Shown: piece after piece, positions 37,882 through 46,419 of the stretch
Numbering within the stretch: the first letter of the stretch is position 1
Layout: every line of letters starts with the position of its first letter
Assembly (NCBI RefSeq): GCF_001043955.1
Contig: NZ_LABZ01000021.1
Span: 36,574 to 100,573 of the forward strand
DNA: 64,000 nucleotides
From: Methylobacterium tarhaniae
GTDB taxonomy: Bacteria; Pseudomonadota; Alphaproteobacteria; Rhizobiales; Beijerinckiaceae
Reading direction: 5' to 3'
Position numbers and translations under genes: made by a program
Notes under the pieces: generated by a model
Seen by the model: the letters and a program-made list of their open reading frames with translations, nothing else
What the model was told of the DNA's origin: nothing
Databases searched by the model: none

Positions 37882-38813
37882 GGCGCGAGGGATCCGAGAT
37901 AGCGGCGGGCGACCGCCTCCGGGGTGTCGCCGTCCACCGCCACCTGGGCGTTCAGCCGGCGCAGGGTCGCGAGGTCGAGGCCGGCGAAGATCCGGTCGAG
38001 GGCGGGCGCGATCGCGGGGTAGCGCTCGAGGATCGCGGTGCGGAACAGGGGCGCCGGCTCGTAGACGATCTGCGCGCCGGCGGGGTCGCTCATCACCACC
38101 ACGTCGAGGGCCGCGATCGCCCCGTCGGTCCCGTAGACCATGCCGGCATTGACCCCGCTGATGCCCTGCGCCGCCGCCCGCAAGGTGACCGCGGTGTCGC
38201 CGCCCGGCAGCATCACGATCCGCTCCCGCGGCATCACGAAATCGTAGGTCCGCTCGAAGGACGGCAGGGCCGCGGGGCTCTCGACGAACTCCGCCGAGGC
38301 GGCGAGCTCGATCAGCCCGCGGCGGACCGCGCCGGCGAAATCCGCCATCGTGGCGAGGCGCTGGGTCCGGGCGAGGTCGCCCTGGACGGCGATCTGCCAG
38401 GTGTTGTTGGCCGGCGCGGCCTTGAGCCAGGTGAGTCCCCGCTCGGCATCGAAGGCCTTCGCCGCCGCATAGGCGGTGTCCGCCCGACGCCAGACCGGAT
38501 CGGCATCGGTGCCGGAGAAGAAGGCGACGTTGCCGGTATATTCGGGATAGGCGTCGATCTCGCCGGCGGTCAGCGCGGTGCGGACGATGCGGGTCGGGCC
38601 GAGCTGGAGCCGGGCCGTCACCGGCACGCCGAGGCGCTGGAGCACCATCACCATCACCTCGCCGAGCAGGATGCCCTCCCCGTGGGACTTCGAGGCCACG
38701 ACGACCGGCCGGTCGGCCCGCGCGGTCGTCGTGGCCAGGGCCATGCCGGCGAGTCCCCCTGCGATCAGGCCCCGCCGATTCAAGGGGTGGGGAGTATCAC
38801 GGCGCCGCTGCAT
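37878..38813 (-). CDS. Osmoprotectant/glycine-betaine ABC transporter substrate-binding protein (OsmF/YehZ-like)
   Basis: Periplasmic binding protein of 311 aa. The N-terminus MQRRRDTPHPLNRRGLIAGG looks like a Tat signal (LNRRGLI) followed by a hydrophobic stretch and cleavage near TARA. The mature part shows the OpuAC/OsmF pattern: ASKSHGEGILLGEVMVMVLQ, YPEYTGN-VAFF and YGTDGAIAAL, with VYEPAPLFR near the C-terminus. An in-frame ATG at 38840, preceded by GGAAAG, is an alternative start. It is the first gene of the importer operon; its stop enters the 17-bp mini-ORF array. Substrate is inferred from family only. Confidence 0.85.
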   Translation of the reverse strand: MQRRRDTPHPLNRRGLIAGGLAGMALATTTARADRPVVVASKSHGEGILLGEVMVMVLQRLGVPVTARLQLGPTRIVRTALTAGEIDAYPEYTGNVAFFSGTDADPVWRRADTAYAAAKAFDAERGLTWLKAAPANNTWQIAVQGDLARTQRLATMADFAGAVRRGLIELAASAEFVESPAALPSFERTYDFVMPRERIVMLPGGDTAVTLRAAAQGISGVNAGMVYGTDGAIAALDVVVMSDPAGAQIVYEPAPLFRTAILERYPAIAPALDRIFAGLDLATLRRLNAQVAVDGDTPEAVARRYLGSLAP

Positions 38814-39004
38814 CGCGTCCCAGGTCCGTGCGCTTGACATGTCTGGCTTTCCGGGCGACGGCTCACCGGCGCAGGTCTTGTCTGCCGGCGCGGCCCCGCA
38901 TGGGTTGCGGGCGGATGGAACCCCTGACGGTCGCGCGGATGCCGCCGCGGCAGGGACAGGTCGATCGGGCCTCGGTACGGGGCGTTGAGGGAAAGAACTC
39001 CGGC

Positions 39005-39391
39005 GTGGGCACGGAAACAAGCGAAGACCTCCTGAACGGTGCCCGCGTCCTCGTGGTGGAGGACGAAGCGGCGATCTCGATGCTGCTGGAGGACATGCTG
39101 CTCGATTTCGGCTGCGAGGTCGTGGGTCCGGCGGCCCGGCTGAGCAAGGCGCTCGAGATGGCCGAGAGCGAGAGCTTCGTGGTCGCGATCCTCGACGTCA
39201 ATGTCGCCGGCGAGCCGATCTACCCCGTCGCCGAGGCGATCGTGCGCCGCGGCCTGCCCCTCGTCTTCTCCACCGGCTATGGCGGCGCCGGGATCCGCGA
39301 ACCGTTTCGCGATCGCCCGGTGGTGCAGAAGCCCTTCAGCCAGCAGGACCTCAAGCGCACCCTGATCGCCGCCATCGCGGCGGGGGGCTGA
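39005..39391 (+). CDS. Single-domain response regulator (receiver)
   Basis: A CheY-like receiver of 128 aa. RVLVVEDEAAISMLLEDMLL carries the acidic pair, Asp64 in AILDVNVAGEP is the phosphoacceptor, FSTGYGG holds the switch Thr/Ser region, and VVQKPFS carries the conserved Lys. I use the GTG at 39005, preceded by GAGGGAAAG; no ATG lies between there and the conserved core. EVVGPAARLSKALEMAE is characteristic of alphaproteobacterial stand-alone receivers that pair with HWE or HisKA_2 kinases. No kinase gene is adjacent. Divergent from the osmoprotectant binding-protein gene. Confidence 0.85.
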   Translation: MGTETSEDLLNGARVLVVEDEAAISMLLEDMLLDFGCEVVGPAARLSKALEMAESESFVVAILDVNVAGEPIYPVAEAIVRRGLPLVFSTGYGGAGIREPFRDRPVVQKPFSQQDLKRTLIAAIAAGG

Positions 39392-39616
39392 GGCGCCGGC
39401 CCCGCGGGGCCCGGCTCTCCCGATATGGCTAGAGATCCGCGACCTCGCTTCGGCGAGGCGACGGGATATTGTGCGCCGTCGTCGGATTTCCTCGACAGAG
39501 ACAACACTTTCCTCGTCATTCCGGGCCGCGCGGCGGAAACCGGAATCACGGACAGAGGCGGACCGTTCGGTTCCCGCCTGAATTCGCCTCGACTGACATC
39601 GGGATGGCGTCCGGCC

Positions 39617-39832
39617 TCAGCCCGCGGCCGGCTGCGCGGCGCGGACAGACAGCCGCTCCGCCGGCTCGCGGGCGTCGGCCGCCTCCTGCGCCTCGACCCG
39701 GCGCTTGAACGCGCCCCAGGCCATCAGCGTGCAGCCGCAGCCGTCGCACTGGATCATGGCGTCGTCGTTCAGGTCGGCCGGCAGGCGGACGGCCGGAGAT
39801 CCGCAGGACTCGCACCCGAAACCGCTGCGCAT
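39617..39832 (-). CDS. Small zinc-ribbon protein
   Basis: A 71-aa protein with two CxxC pairs: GCESCGS at residues 6-12 and CDGCGC at 29-34, separated by 20 residues, as in a zinc ribbon. A short helical region follows (WGAFKRRVEAQEAADAREPA). I do not recognise a named family. Such proteins can bind nucleic acid or protein partners. A short inverted repeat (ATTCCGG at 39518-39524 with CCGGAAT at 39540-39546) lies beyond its stop. Confidence 0.6.
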   Translation of the reverse strand: MRSGFGCESCGSPAVRLPADLNDDAMIQCDGCGCTLMAWGAFKRRVEAQEAADAREPAERLSVRAAQPAAG

Positions 39833-39923
39833 CTCGTGCCCTCCCCGCCCCTCGACCTCATCGCACCCGCGAGCTTAGGCATGCTGCGCTGCACGCAGGA
39901 TGAACGCAATCGGTGAATTTGGA

Positions 39924-40310
39924 TTAACGCACCGTCTCCAGTTCGAAGGCCGAGACGACGTGGCGGGGCCAGCGGCCCGGCGCCACGAACACCGCGTCGG
40001 CCCGCAGGGTGAGGCCGGCGCTCCACGGCTCCCGGGCGATCCAGGCCCGGACGGCGCGGGAGACGAGGCGGCGCTTGCGGGCATCGATCGACAGGGAGGC
40101 CTCCTCCAGGGTCGGCCGGGCCTTGACCTCCACGAAGGCGACGACGTCCCCGCGGCGCACGATCAGGTCGATCTCGCCGCCGCCGATCGAGACGCGCCAG
40201 GCCAGCGGCCGGTAGCCCTTGAGAAGGAGGGCGAGGGCCGCCAGCAGCTCGGCCCGCCGGCCGCGGGCGAGATGGAGCCGGCGGCGCGCCGCCTCAGGCC
40301 TCGCCGGCAT
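39924..40310 (-). CDS. yraN: YraN family protein (UPF0102)
   Basis: A restriction-endonuclease-fold protein of unknown function, 128 aa from the ATG at 40310. The nuclease-like core is visible as [20 protein letters not shown] followed by KARPTLEEA, i.e. the E-x(n)-D...ExK signature of the PD-(D/E)xK fold. The N-terminal [20 protein letters not shown] helix is typical. Its start overlaps the end of rsmI by 17 bases. rsmI-yraN next to a penicillin-binding-protein activator gene is a widely conserved cluster; gshB, often next in this class, is not here. Confidence 0.88.
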   Translation of the reverse strand: MPARPEAARRRLHLARGRRAELLAALALLLKGYRPLAWRVSIGGGEIDLIVRRGDVVAFVEVKARPTLEEASLSIDARKRRLVSRAVRAWIAREPWSAGLTLRADAVFVAPGRWPRHVVSAFELETVR

Positions 40311-41259
40311 CGTCGGCGCGGCGGGCGAGGACCAGGGCGCGGGCATAGACCTCGCGCCGCTTCAGGCCGGTCTCGTCGGCGACGAGGCTGGCCGCGTCCT
40401 TGATCGAGTGGCGGGCAAGCGCCGCTTCCAGGCGGGCATCGAGATCGGCATCGTGCTCCGGGCCCGGCGCGTCCTCGGGCGCGGTCCCGATCACCACCAC
40501 CACCTCGCCCTTCGGCGGGCCGGAGGCGGCATATTCGGCGGCGAGGGCCGAGAGGTCGCCCCGGCGCACGGTCTCGAACAGCTTGGTCAATTCGCGCGCC
40601 ACCGCGGCGGGGCGTGTGCCGCCCAGCACCTCGGCGGCGTCCGCCAGCATCTCGGGCAGGCGGTGGGGCGCCTCGAACAGCACCAGGGTGCCGGGCACGC
40701 CCGCGAGCAAAGCCAGGCGGTTGCGCCGCGCCCCGCTCTTCTGGGGCAGGAAGCCCTCGAAGAAGAAGCGGTCGGTCGGCAGGCCCGCCGCGACGAGCGC
40801 GGTGATCGCCGCCGAGGGGCCGGGGATCGGCGTGACGGCGAGGCCCGCCTCGATCGCGGCCTGGACCAGCTTGAAGCCCGGATCCGAGACCAGCGGCGTG
40901 CCGGCATCCGAGACCAGCGCCAGGGCCTCCCCGTCCTTCATGCGGGCGATCATCCGCTCGCGCACCCCCTCGCCCGAATGCTCGTGGTAGGCCACGAGCG
41001 GCGTGGTGATTCCGTAATGGGCGAGCAGCGTGCGGGTGACGCGGGTATCTTCCGCCAGCACCGCGTCCGCCGCGGCGAGGGTGGAGAGCGCCCGGAAGGT
41101 CACGTCCTTCAGGTTGCCGATCGGCGTCGCCACCACGTGCAGGCCGGGGGACAGGGGCTCGGCCTCGGCGGCGAGGCCGAAGGCGGTGTAGACGGCCGGG
41201 CCCCGGCCGGTCGCGCGGTCCGGGGACCGTCGGCGGGAATCATCGCTGCGCTGGGTCAT
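40294..41259 (-). CDS. rsmI: 16S rRNA (cytidine-1402-2'-O)-methyltransferase
   Basis: SAM-dependent enzyme that methylates C1402 in the ribosomal P site, 321 aa. The tetrapyrrole-methylase fold motifs are clear: [20 protein letters not shown] at the start of the domain, [34 protein letters not shown] and [19 protein letters not shown]. The first 36 residues are a variable basic extension. The ATG at 41259 was chosen; further upstream the frame runs through DNA antisense to the next gene. It overlaps yraN and is divergent from the LpoA-like gene. Confidence 0.94.
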   Translation of the reverse strand: MTQRSDDSRRRSPDRATGRGPAVYTAFGLAAEAEPLSPGLHVVATPIGNLKDVTFRALSTLAAADAVLAEDTRVTRTLLAHYGITTPLVAYHEHSGEGVRERMIARMKDGEALALVSDAGTPLVSDPGFKLVQAAIEAGLAVTPIPGPSAAITALVAAGLPTDRFFFEGFLPQKSGARRNRLALLAGVPGTLVLFEAPHRLPEMLADAAEVLGGTRPAAVARELTKLFETVRRGDLSALAAEYAASGPPKGEVVVVIGTAPEDAPGPEHDADLDARLEAALARHSIKDAASLVADETGLKRREVYARALVLARRADDAGEA

Positions 41260-41422
41260 CGCCGCGACATTGCCACGGCCGGCGGCCCTCGCGCCATGGC
41301 GGCGCGTGCGGGAACAGTCGTTTACTTTTCGCCGGCAGACTTTATGCACCGGGCACGGATGTTGCCGCTCGGTTGCCGCGACTGATTCGCGGCGCGCAGG
41401 AGCCGGACCGGAGGAGCGGGCG

Positions 41423-42628
41423 ATGGGGGGCATCGGCCTCGACACTCTGAGACGTTTCGGGCGGGGCGCGCTGGTGCTCGCCGCCCTGTCGCTCGGCGCC
41501 TGCGGCGGGGTCGACAGCCCGGTCGTCGCCACCCGGACCGCGCCCGTCGAGGGGCCGGCCGGTCCGTCCGGCGACGCGGCGACGCTCGGCACCGGCAGCG
41601 TCAAGGTCGCGCTGATCCTGCCGCTCTCGGGTCCCGGCGCCTCCGTCGGCGCGGCGTTGCGCAACGCCGCCGACCTCGCCCTCCAGGAATCCCAGAGCCC
41701 GGACCTGAAGATCCTGGTCAAGGACGACCGCAGCACGCCCGACGGCGCCCGGGAGGCGGCGGCCGCGGCGCTGGCCGAGGGGGCGGAACTCGTCATCGGC
41801 CCGCTCTTCTCCGCCACCGTGCAATCCGCCGCCGCCACGGTGCGGCCCTCCGGCAAGCCGGTGATCGCCTTCTCGACCGATGTCAGCGTGGCGGCGCGCG
41901 GCGTCTACCTGCTCAGCTTCCTGCCGCAGCCCGAGGTCGACCGCATCGTCGACGGGACGACGGCGGCGGGGCGGCGCTCCTTCGCGGCGCTGATCCCCGA
42001 TACGGTCTACGGCAACGTCGTCGAGGCGCAGTTCCGCGAGGCGGTGGCCCGCCGCGGCGGCCGCGTCGTGGCGATCGAGCGCTATCCCGCCGGCAACCCG
42101 GCCGCCTCGGTCGGGCGCCTGGCCCCGCTGATCACCGGCCCGGCGCCGCAGGCCGACGCGCTGTTCCTGCCCGACACGCCGGAGGGCCTGAACGCCGCCG
42201 GAGCGGCGCTCACCCGCGCTGGGTTCAACCCGGCCCGGGTCAAGCCGGTGGGAACCGCGGTGTGGAACGACCCGCGGGTCTTCGCCCTGCCGGCCCTGCA
42301 GGGCGGCTGGTTCGCCGCGGCGGATCCGGCGGGCTTCACCGGCTTCAGCCAGCGCTACCGGGCCCGGTTCGGGACCGAGCCGGTGCGGGTCGCGACACTG
42401 GCCTACGACGCCGTGTCCCTCGCCGCGGCGCTGAACCGGCAATACGGGTCGCAGCGCTTCGCCGACACGACGCTCACCAACCCGTCGGGCTTCGCCGGGA
42501 TCGACGGCACCTTCCGGTTCCGCCCGGAGGGCACCAGCGACCGGACGTTGGCGGTGTTCGAGATCCGCGGCGGCGGCACGACGATCGTCAGCCCGGCACC
42601 CCGGGCGCTCGGGCCATCGGGCACCTGA
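41423..42628 (+). CDS. Penicillin-binding protein activator (LpoA-like lipoprotein)
   Basis: Probable outer-membrane lipoprotein of 401 aa that stimulates a peptidoglycan synthase. The N-terminus MGGIGLDTLRRFGRGALVLA leads to a lipobox LSLGAC with the lipidated Cys near residue 26. The rest is a type I periplasmic-binding-protein fold (VKVALILPLSGPGASVGAAL; ELVIGPLFSATVQSAA; FAALIPDTVYGNVVEAQF). The LpoA assignment rests partly on its place next to rsmI and yraN. GGAGGAG is upstream of the ATG. A pair of hairpins follows the stop. Confidence 0.85.
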   Translation: MGGIGLDTLRRFGRGALVLAALSLGACGGVDSPVVATRTAPVEGPAGPSGDAATLGTGSVKVALILPLSGPGASVGAALRNAADLALQESQSPDLKILVKDDRSTPDGAREAAAAALAEGAELVIGPLFSATVQSAAATVRPSGKPVIAFSTDVSVAARGVYLLSFLPQPEVDRIVDGTTAAGRRSFAALIPDTVYGNVVEAQFREAVARRGGRVVAIERYPAGNPAASVGRLAPLITGPAPQADALFLPDTPEGLNAAGAALTRAGFNPARVKPVGTAVWNDPRVFALPALQGGWFAAADPAGFTGFSQRYRARFGTEPVRVATLAYDAVSLAAALNRQYGSQRFADTTLTNPSGFAGIDGTFRFRPEGTSDRTLAVFEIRGGGTTIVSPAPRALGPSGT

Positions 42629-42673
42629 TCCGCCCGCGAGTCACGGCCCAACGCGACGCCATCCGCGCGGAAA

Positions 42674-42723
42674 GGCCCCGGGCGCCGAGGCACCCGGGGC
42701 CGCAGCCGGCGTTGTGCGCCGGC
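42674..42723. terminator. Two adjacent hairpins between converging genes
   Basis: Stem one has 9-bp arms (42674-42682 with 42693-42701); stem two has 7-bp arms (42705-42711 with 42717-42723). They fill the space between the LpoA-like gene (plus) and the DUF1842 gene (minus, stop at 42730) and can terminate either direction, though U-runs are lacking. Confidence 0.6.
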
Positions 42724-42729
42724 CTTCGA

Positions 42730-43119
42730 TCAGGCCTGGCTCCTCACCGGCAGGTTATCGATGGTCTTGCCTTCGTAGGTGATCGACGCCGTGCCGTTCC
42801 AGTCGTGGTCGACCACGAGCACCGCTTCGAAGTAGCCGAGATAGGTTCCGATCTTCGGCGGCAGAGCCGACACGGTGTAGGTGCCTTTCAGGGTGACCAG
42901 GAGCTTGTCCTCCCCGAGACCCGCGTGCCGGATCACGCCGTCGACATGGGGCACATGGATGTCGCCCTGCGGCGGAGCGATGGCCTGCGTGATCTCGGCC
43001 GATCCGTTGACCACCCCCGTCGGCGCGTACACCGAGCCCCGGAAGTGAACGGTCGGGGCACCCTCCGCACCGACATTGCCAATAATGAGATCGACGAGAT
43101 AAAGACCAGTCTTAGCCAT
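42730..43119 (-). CDS. DUF1842-like protein
   Basis: Function unknown, 129 aa, no signal peptide or membrane segment. The chain alternates short beta-like strands (LYLVDLIIGNVGAEGAPTVH; VNGSAEITQAIAPPQGDIH; YFEAVLVVDHDWNGTASITY), which resembles my memory of the DUF1842 domain. AGGGG precedes the ATG. Codon use is less GC-biased than in neighbouring genes, and the DNA upstream (43120-43440) is strongly A/T-rich, which suggests acquisition by transfer. Confidence 0.62.
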   Translation of the reverse strand: MAKTGLYLVDLIIGNVGAEGAPTVHFRGSVYAPTGVVNGSAEITQAIAPPQGDIHVPHVDGVIRHAGLGEDKLLVTLKGTYTVSALPPKIGTYLGYFEAVLVVDHDWNGTASITYEGKTIDNLPVRSQA

Positions 43120-43321
43120 AATAAACCCCTGATGAGTTTAGTATTCTTATCATGACGCAGCGTCGCTGCGGCGTCGATCACTCCAATATCACACGATGTC
43201 GTAGAAACGAGTCTAATAATTAGGCGACGAAAATCTCATTGTTATTTTTTATTGATGTCTATGGAAGAGTTTTTTGTATGAACGATCAATTCGCCGATCC
43301 GAAAGGCACAACGGCATGATC

Positions 43322-43349
43322 TTGACAGCCATCTTAATTGTCTTATATT
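43322..43349 (+). promoter_or_regulatory. Near-consensus sigma-70 promoter
   Basis: TTGACA (43322-43327), 16 bases, TATATT (43344-43349): 11 of 12 consensus positions, the best promoter by eye in the window. It points away from the DUF1842 gene and toward a stretch with no credible start codon and ribosome site. Confidence 0.6.
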
Positions 43350-43616
43350 AGCACCATTATTCAATAAAAGTGATTTTATTTCTATTATAAAAATTCCGCC
43401 AAGACTTTGAATTGATGGCGAAATTCTGAGATGGAGCAACGGCCTCGTCGATCTTGGGCCTGCCCGGGATCGGCTCGCTGCGTCAGCATCCAGGCCGTTG
43501 GTATCATTTCGTCACCGGCTTCGCGGTCCTTTGCGGATGAAACGAAGCGTCGGTTGTCTTCACCCGATGCAACCGTCGAAGACGGTCTTCGCGTTGGCGC
43601 GGGTCCTCCTCTCCAG

Positions 43617-43642
43617 GCGATCCCGGGCTTGCCCGGGATCGC
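43617..43642. repeat. Perfect 12-bp hairpin GCGATCCCGGGC / GCCCGGGATCGC
   Basis: Arms 43617-43628 and 43631-43642 around loop TT. No U-run follows. A related fragment (GCCCGGGATCGG) occurs at 43463-43474, so it is probably a dispersed palindrome, although it could serve as the 3' structure of a transcript from the promoter at 43322. Confidence 0.6.
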
Positions 43643-43918
43643 TGCAAGGAGCGGCGATCCCGCGTTCAGACATCTCACCGTGAAATCAATCGCTTGGAGT
43701 GAGTTTCCATTCCGTCGGCTTCTACCGGGACGTGCGGACGGAGCGGCCCGTCCCGGACGGCAGGGGCGCGGTCGTGGAATCGTCAGGCGGCGCCGTCGCC
43801 GCTGCGGCCCAACGCGGAACCGGTGACGCCGTCCCGCCGATCGACGGATTCACGCTCGTCGGCGCCGCCCGACCCTGTCGCGAGGGCAGCCCTTGCCGGA
43901 GCGGGCCCCGGGACAGGC

Positions 43919-45082
43919 TCAGGCGGCGAGCTCGGCCACCACGGCGTTGAGGACCGGCGCGCCCTTCGGGGTCGCGGCGAGACGGCCATCCGGCCTGCGG
44001 GCGACGAGCCCGGCTGCGACCAGTCCGGCGATGCGATCCGGGTCGAGGGCCCGGCCCGCGAGCGCGGCGTAGCGCGCCGGGTCGATGCCCTCGCGCAGGC
44101 GCAGTCCCATCATCAGGAACTCGTCGGCCTGGTCGCCCGGGCTCAGACGCTCCGTCTCGACGATGCCGTGGCCCTCGCCCTCGGCCCGGGCGAGCCAGGC
44201 TTCCGGGTTGCGCTCGGTCGCGGTGCCGGTGCGACCCTCGGGCAGGACGAGGCGACCGTGGGCGCCGGGGCCGATTCCCGCATATTCGCCGTAGCGCCAG
44301 TAGAGCAGGTTGTGGCGCGACTCGGCGCCGGGGCGGGCGTGGTTCGAGATCTCGTAGGCCGGCAGTCCGGCTCGCGCGCAAACCTCCTGGGTCACGTCGT
44401 AGAGCGCGCGGGCCGTGTCGTCGTCCGGCACGGTGAGCTTGCCGGCGGCGGCGAGGCCGTAGAAGGGCGTGCCCTCCTCGATGGTGAGCTGGTAGAGGGA
44501 GAGGTGCTCGGCCGCCCGGGCGATCGCCCCGCGCAGCTCCGAGGCCCAGGCCTCCGGCGTCTGGTCCGGCCGGGCATAGATCAGGTCGAAGGAATAGCGC
44601 TCGAAATGGGCGGCGGCGGTGTCGACCGCCCGCATCGCCTCCTCGGTGCTGTGGAGCCGGCCGAGCTTCCGGAGCGAGGCGTCGTCGAGGGCCTGCACTC
44701 CCAGCGAGACGCGGTTGACCCCCGCCGCCCGGTAGCCGCGAAAGCGGCCGGCCTCGACGCTGGTCGGGTTGGCCTCCAGCGTCACCTCGACGTCGGGCGC
44801 CATGGTCCAGGCCCCCGCCACCGCATCGAGGAGCGCACCCACCGTCGCCGGCTCCATCAGCGAGGGCGTGCCGCCGCCGAGGAAGACGCTGGTGACGGTC
44901 CGGCCCGGCGCGAGGGCGGCCGCATGGGCGATCTCCCGCGCGAAGGCGGCGCGCCAGCGCGCCTGGTCCAGGCGCCCGTGGCGGACATGGCTGTTGAAGT
45001 CGCAATAGGGGCACTTCGCGGCGCAGAAGGGCCAGTGCAGGTAGACCCCGAAGCCGACGTCCCGGGTCGGATGATCGATCAT
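43919..45082 (-). CDS. hemW: Radical SAM heme chaperone HemW (oxygen-independent coproporphyrinogen III oxidase-like)
   Basis: Heme-binding radical SAM protein of 387 aa. The iron-sulfur motif is CAAKCPYC (Cx3Cx2C), followed by DFNSHV, which marks HemW, since true HemN has an extra Cys after the motif. VFLGGGTPSLMEP, EANPTSVEAGRFRGYRAAG and RVSLGVQALDD are further conserved blocks, and the C-terminal HemN_C domain ends AELAA. I start at 45082 (MIDHPTRDVGFG); the in-frame ATG at 45133 is less likely. No rdgB precedes it, which is unusual for this class. Confidence 0.93.
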   Translation of the reverse strand: MIDHPTRDVGFGVYLHWPFCAAKCPYCDFNSHVRHGRLDQARWRAAFAREIAHAAALAPGRTVTSVFLGGGTPSLMEPATVGALLDAVAGAWTMAPDVEVTLEANPTSVEAGRFRGYRAAGVNRVSLGVQALDDASLRKLGRLHSTEEAMRAVDTAAAHFERYSFDLIYARPDQTPEAWASELRGAIARAAEHLSLYQLTIEEGTPFYGLAAAGKLTVPDDDTARALYDVTQEVCARAGLPAYEISNHARPGAESRHNLLYWRYGEYAGIGPGAHGRLVLPEGRTGTATERNPEAWLARAEGEGHGIVETERLSPGDQADEFLMMGLRLREGIDPARYAALAGRALDPDRIAGLVAAGLVARRPDGRLAATPKGAPVLNAVVAELAA

Positions 45083-45145
45083 CCGGGGGATGTGCCGCCC
45101 CGGGGAGCATTGCGCAAGGGCTCGCGGGCACAAGGGCTCGTGCGC

Positions 45146-45457
45146 CTAGACCGGCAGGCCGTGATGCCGCCGGGCGATCAGGCATTCCGGATCGCCGGGC
45201 TCGCAGGTGCGGCAGACCTCGGGGCGCACGGCGTAGACCTTGCACGCCACGTGCTCGCCGATGCGCCCGTCGAGGGCGGAGCAACGGTCGCCCTCGCAGC
45301 GCATCCGCCCGGCCGGATCGTCGACATAGGCGGCCGGGATCCGCGCGATGTCGGCATCGTCCTCGGTGCTGAACCGGGGCCATTCGGCCGAGTAGGCGCA
45401 GCAGGCGCCGCAGGCCTGGCAGGCGAACGTCTCCGGGTCGGCGTGGGCGACGCTCAC
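45146..45457 (-). CDS. YkgJ family cysteine cluster protein
   Basis: A small metal-binding protein of 103 aa. The cluster CQACGACC near residue 13 and the later cysteines (MRCEGDRCSAL; HVACKVYAVRPEVCRTCEPG) fit the YkgJ zinc/iron-chelating pattern. Function unknown; some members have been proposed to act on Fe-S clusters. The GTG at 45457 overlaps the thioesterase stop as GTGA, so I prefer it and infer translational coupling. It is 63 bases upstream of hemW on the same strand, which is consistent with an iron or heme theme. Confidence 0.8.
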   Translation of the reverse strand: MSVAHADPETFACQACGACCAYSAEWPRFSTEDDADIARIPAAYVDDPAGRMRCEGDRCSALDGRIGEHVACKVYAVRPEVCRTCEPGDPECLIARRHHGLPV

Positions 45458-45882
45458 GGCGAGAGGCCCGGCGCGGCCGGCGGGATCGGGCGCGGCCGGC
45501 CCTCGTCGTCGATCGCCACGAAGGTGAATACGCCGACGGTCACCTTCTCGCGGGTCTGGGTGCGGAAACGCCGGGCCCAGGCCTCGATCTGGATCCGCAT
45601 CGAGGTGCGGCCGGTGGCGACCACCTGGGTGTAGACGCAGAGCACGTCGCCGACCCGGACCGGGCGCAGGAAGGTCATGCCGTCGACGGCGACGGTGACG
45701 ACGCGGCCCTGGGCCCGCTCGACCCCGGCGATGCCGCCGGCCTGGTCCATCTGCGACATCACCCAGCCGCCGAAGATGTCGCCGTTGGCGTTGGTGTCCG
45801 CCGGCATCGCGATGGTCCGCACCGTGAGGTCGCCCTGCGGCCGTGCCGTCTCGTCGGTCGTCGCTTCCCTGGTCCCGGCCAT
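45454..45882 (-). CDS. Acyl-CoA thioesterase, hotdog fold (YciA-like)
   Basis: Hydrolyses acyl-CoA thioesters in the cytoplasm. The protein is 142 aa from the ATG at 45882. NANGDIFGGWVMSQMDQAGG carries the catalytic Asp in the Asn-Gly-Asp-Ile-Phe-Gly-Gly-Trp motif of YciA/BFIT-type hotdog enzymes. DGMTFLRPVRVGDVLCVYTQ follows, with VFTFVAIDDEGRPRPIP at the end. An in-frame ATG at 45927 would add 15 residues. Coupled by GTGA to the YkgJ-like gene. Confidence 0.92.
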   Translation of the reverse strand: MAGTREATTDETARPQGDLTVRTIAMPADTNANGDIFGGWVMSQMDQAGGIAGVERAQGRVVTVAVDGMTFLRPVRVGDVLCVYTQVVATGRTSMRIQIEAWARRFRTQTREKVTVGVFTFVAIDDEGRPRPIPPAAPGLSP

Positions 45883-46031
45883 GATGCGCCACGCTCCCCC
45901 CTGGTCTCCTGCGTCAGCATAGGGCATCGAGGCGCCGGAGCGCGAGCGCCCCGATTCGGAAAGGCCCGCCGTTTCTTCATCCGGCGGACGGCCCTAGGTT
46001 CGGCGGCACGCCATCAGCCGGAGGACGCATC

Positions 46032-46400
46032 ATGATCCAGGGCCACCCCACCAGCGGCGCCGAAGCCGACCGCGACTGCCCCGTCCCCCTCGCGACCCTC
46101 GGGGAGATCTACCGGGCCGAGCCGGAGGACCTGCCGGACCTCCTCGCCACCCTGCCGGTGGAGACCCGCGCCAAGCTCGCGGGCTATCTCTACGCCAAGA
46201 GCCACACCCACAAGCTCGGCCTCACGGTCGCCCGCACCTGCGGGAAGGAGGACCTGGTGAAGGCGCTCGGCGAGATCGGCGCCGTGGTCCACGGACAGGC
46301 CCACCTGCCGCCGCCCAAGCCCGCCCAGGCCGCCCCGGCGGCGCCCCAGACCCGCAAGATCAGCCTCGGCGGGTCGGGATCGAAGCGCAGCTTCGATTGA
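46032..46400 (+). CDS. Conserved-looking hypothetical protein
   Basis: I do not recognise a family. The protein is 122 aa with no signal peptide. The central part is likely helical (LGEIYRAEPEDLPDLLATL, then VETRAKLAGYLYAKSHTHKL and LGLTVARTCGKEDLVKALGE), and the C-terminal 35 residues are a Pro/Ala-rich tail ending ISLGGSGSKRSFD. GGAGGA precedes the ATG and codon use is like its neighbours, so I regard it as a real gene. Divergent from the thioesterase gene. A 27-bp minisatellite begins 20 bases after its stop. Confidence 0.75.
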   Translation: MIQGHPTSGAEADRDCPVPLATLGEIYRAEPEDLPDLLATLPVETRAKLAGYLYAKSHTHKLGLTVARTCGKEDLVKALGEIGAVVHGQAHLPPPKPAQAAPAAPQTRKISLGGSGSKRSFD

Positions 46401-46419
46401 GCGGACCGGAGGAGCGGCG

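Larger units (their letters stand above)
43120..43918. other. AT-rich intergenic islet without a convincing protein gene
   Basis: About 800 bases. The first 320 (43120-43440) are markedly A/T-rich compared with the rest of the window. It contains a near-consensus promoter at 43322-43349 and a perfect hairpin at 43617-43642. A frame open from 43431 to 43826 has no ribosome site and its product looks like translated repeat, so I do not call it a gene. The islet may hold a small RNA gene. Confidence 0.55.

Noticed and set aside
43431..43826. 131-codon open frame downstream of the strong promoter
   Set aside because: No ribosome site; most of it translates palindromic repeat DNA and arginine-rich antisense-like sequence.
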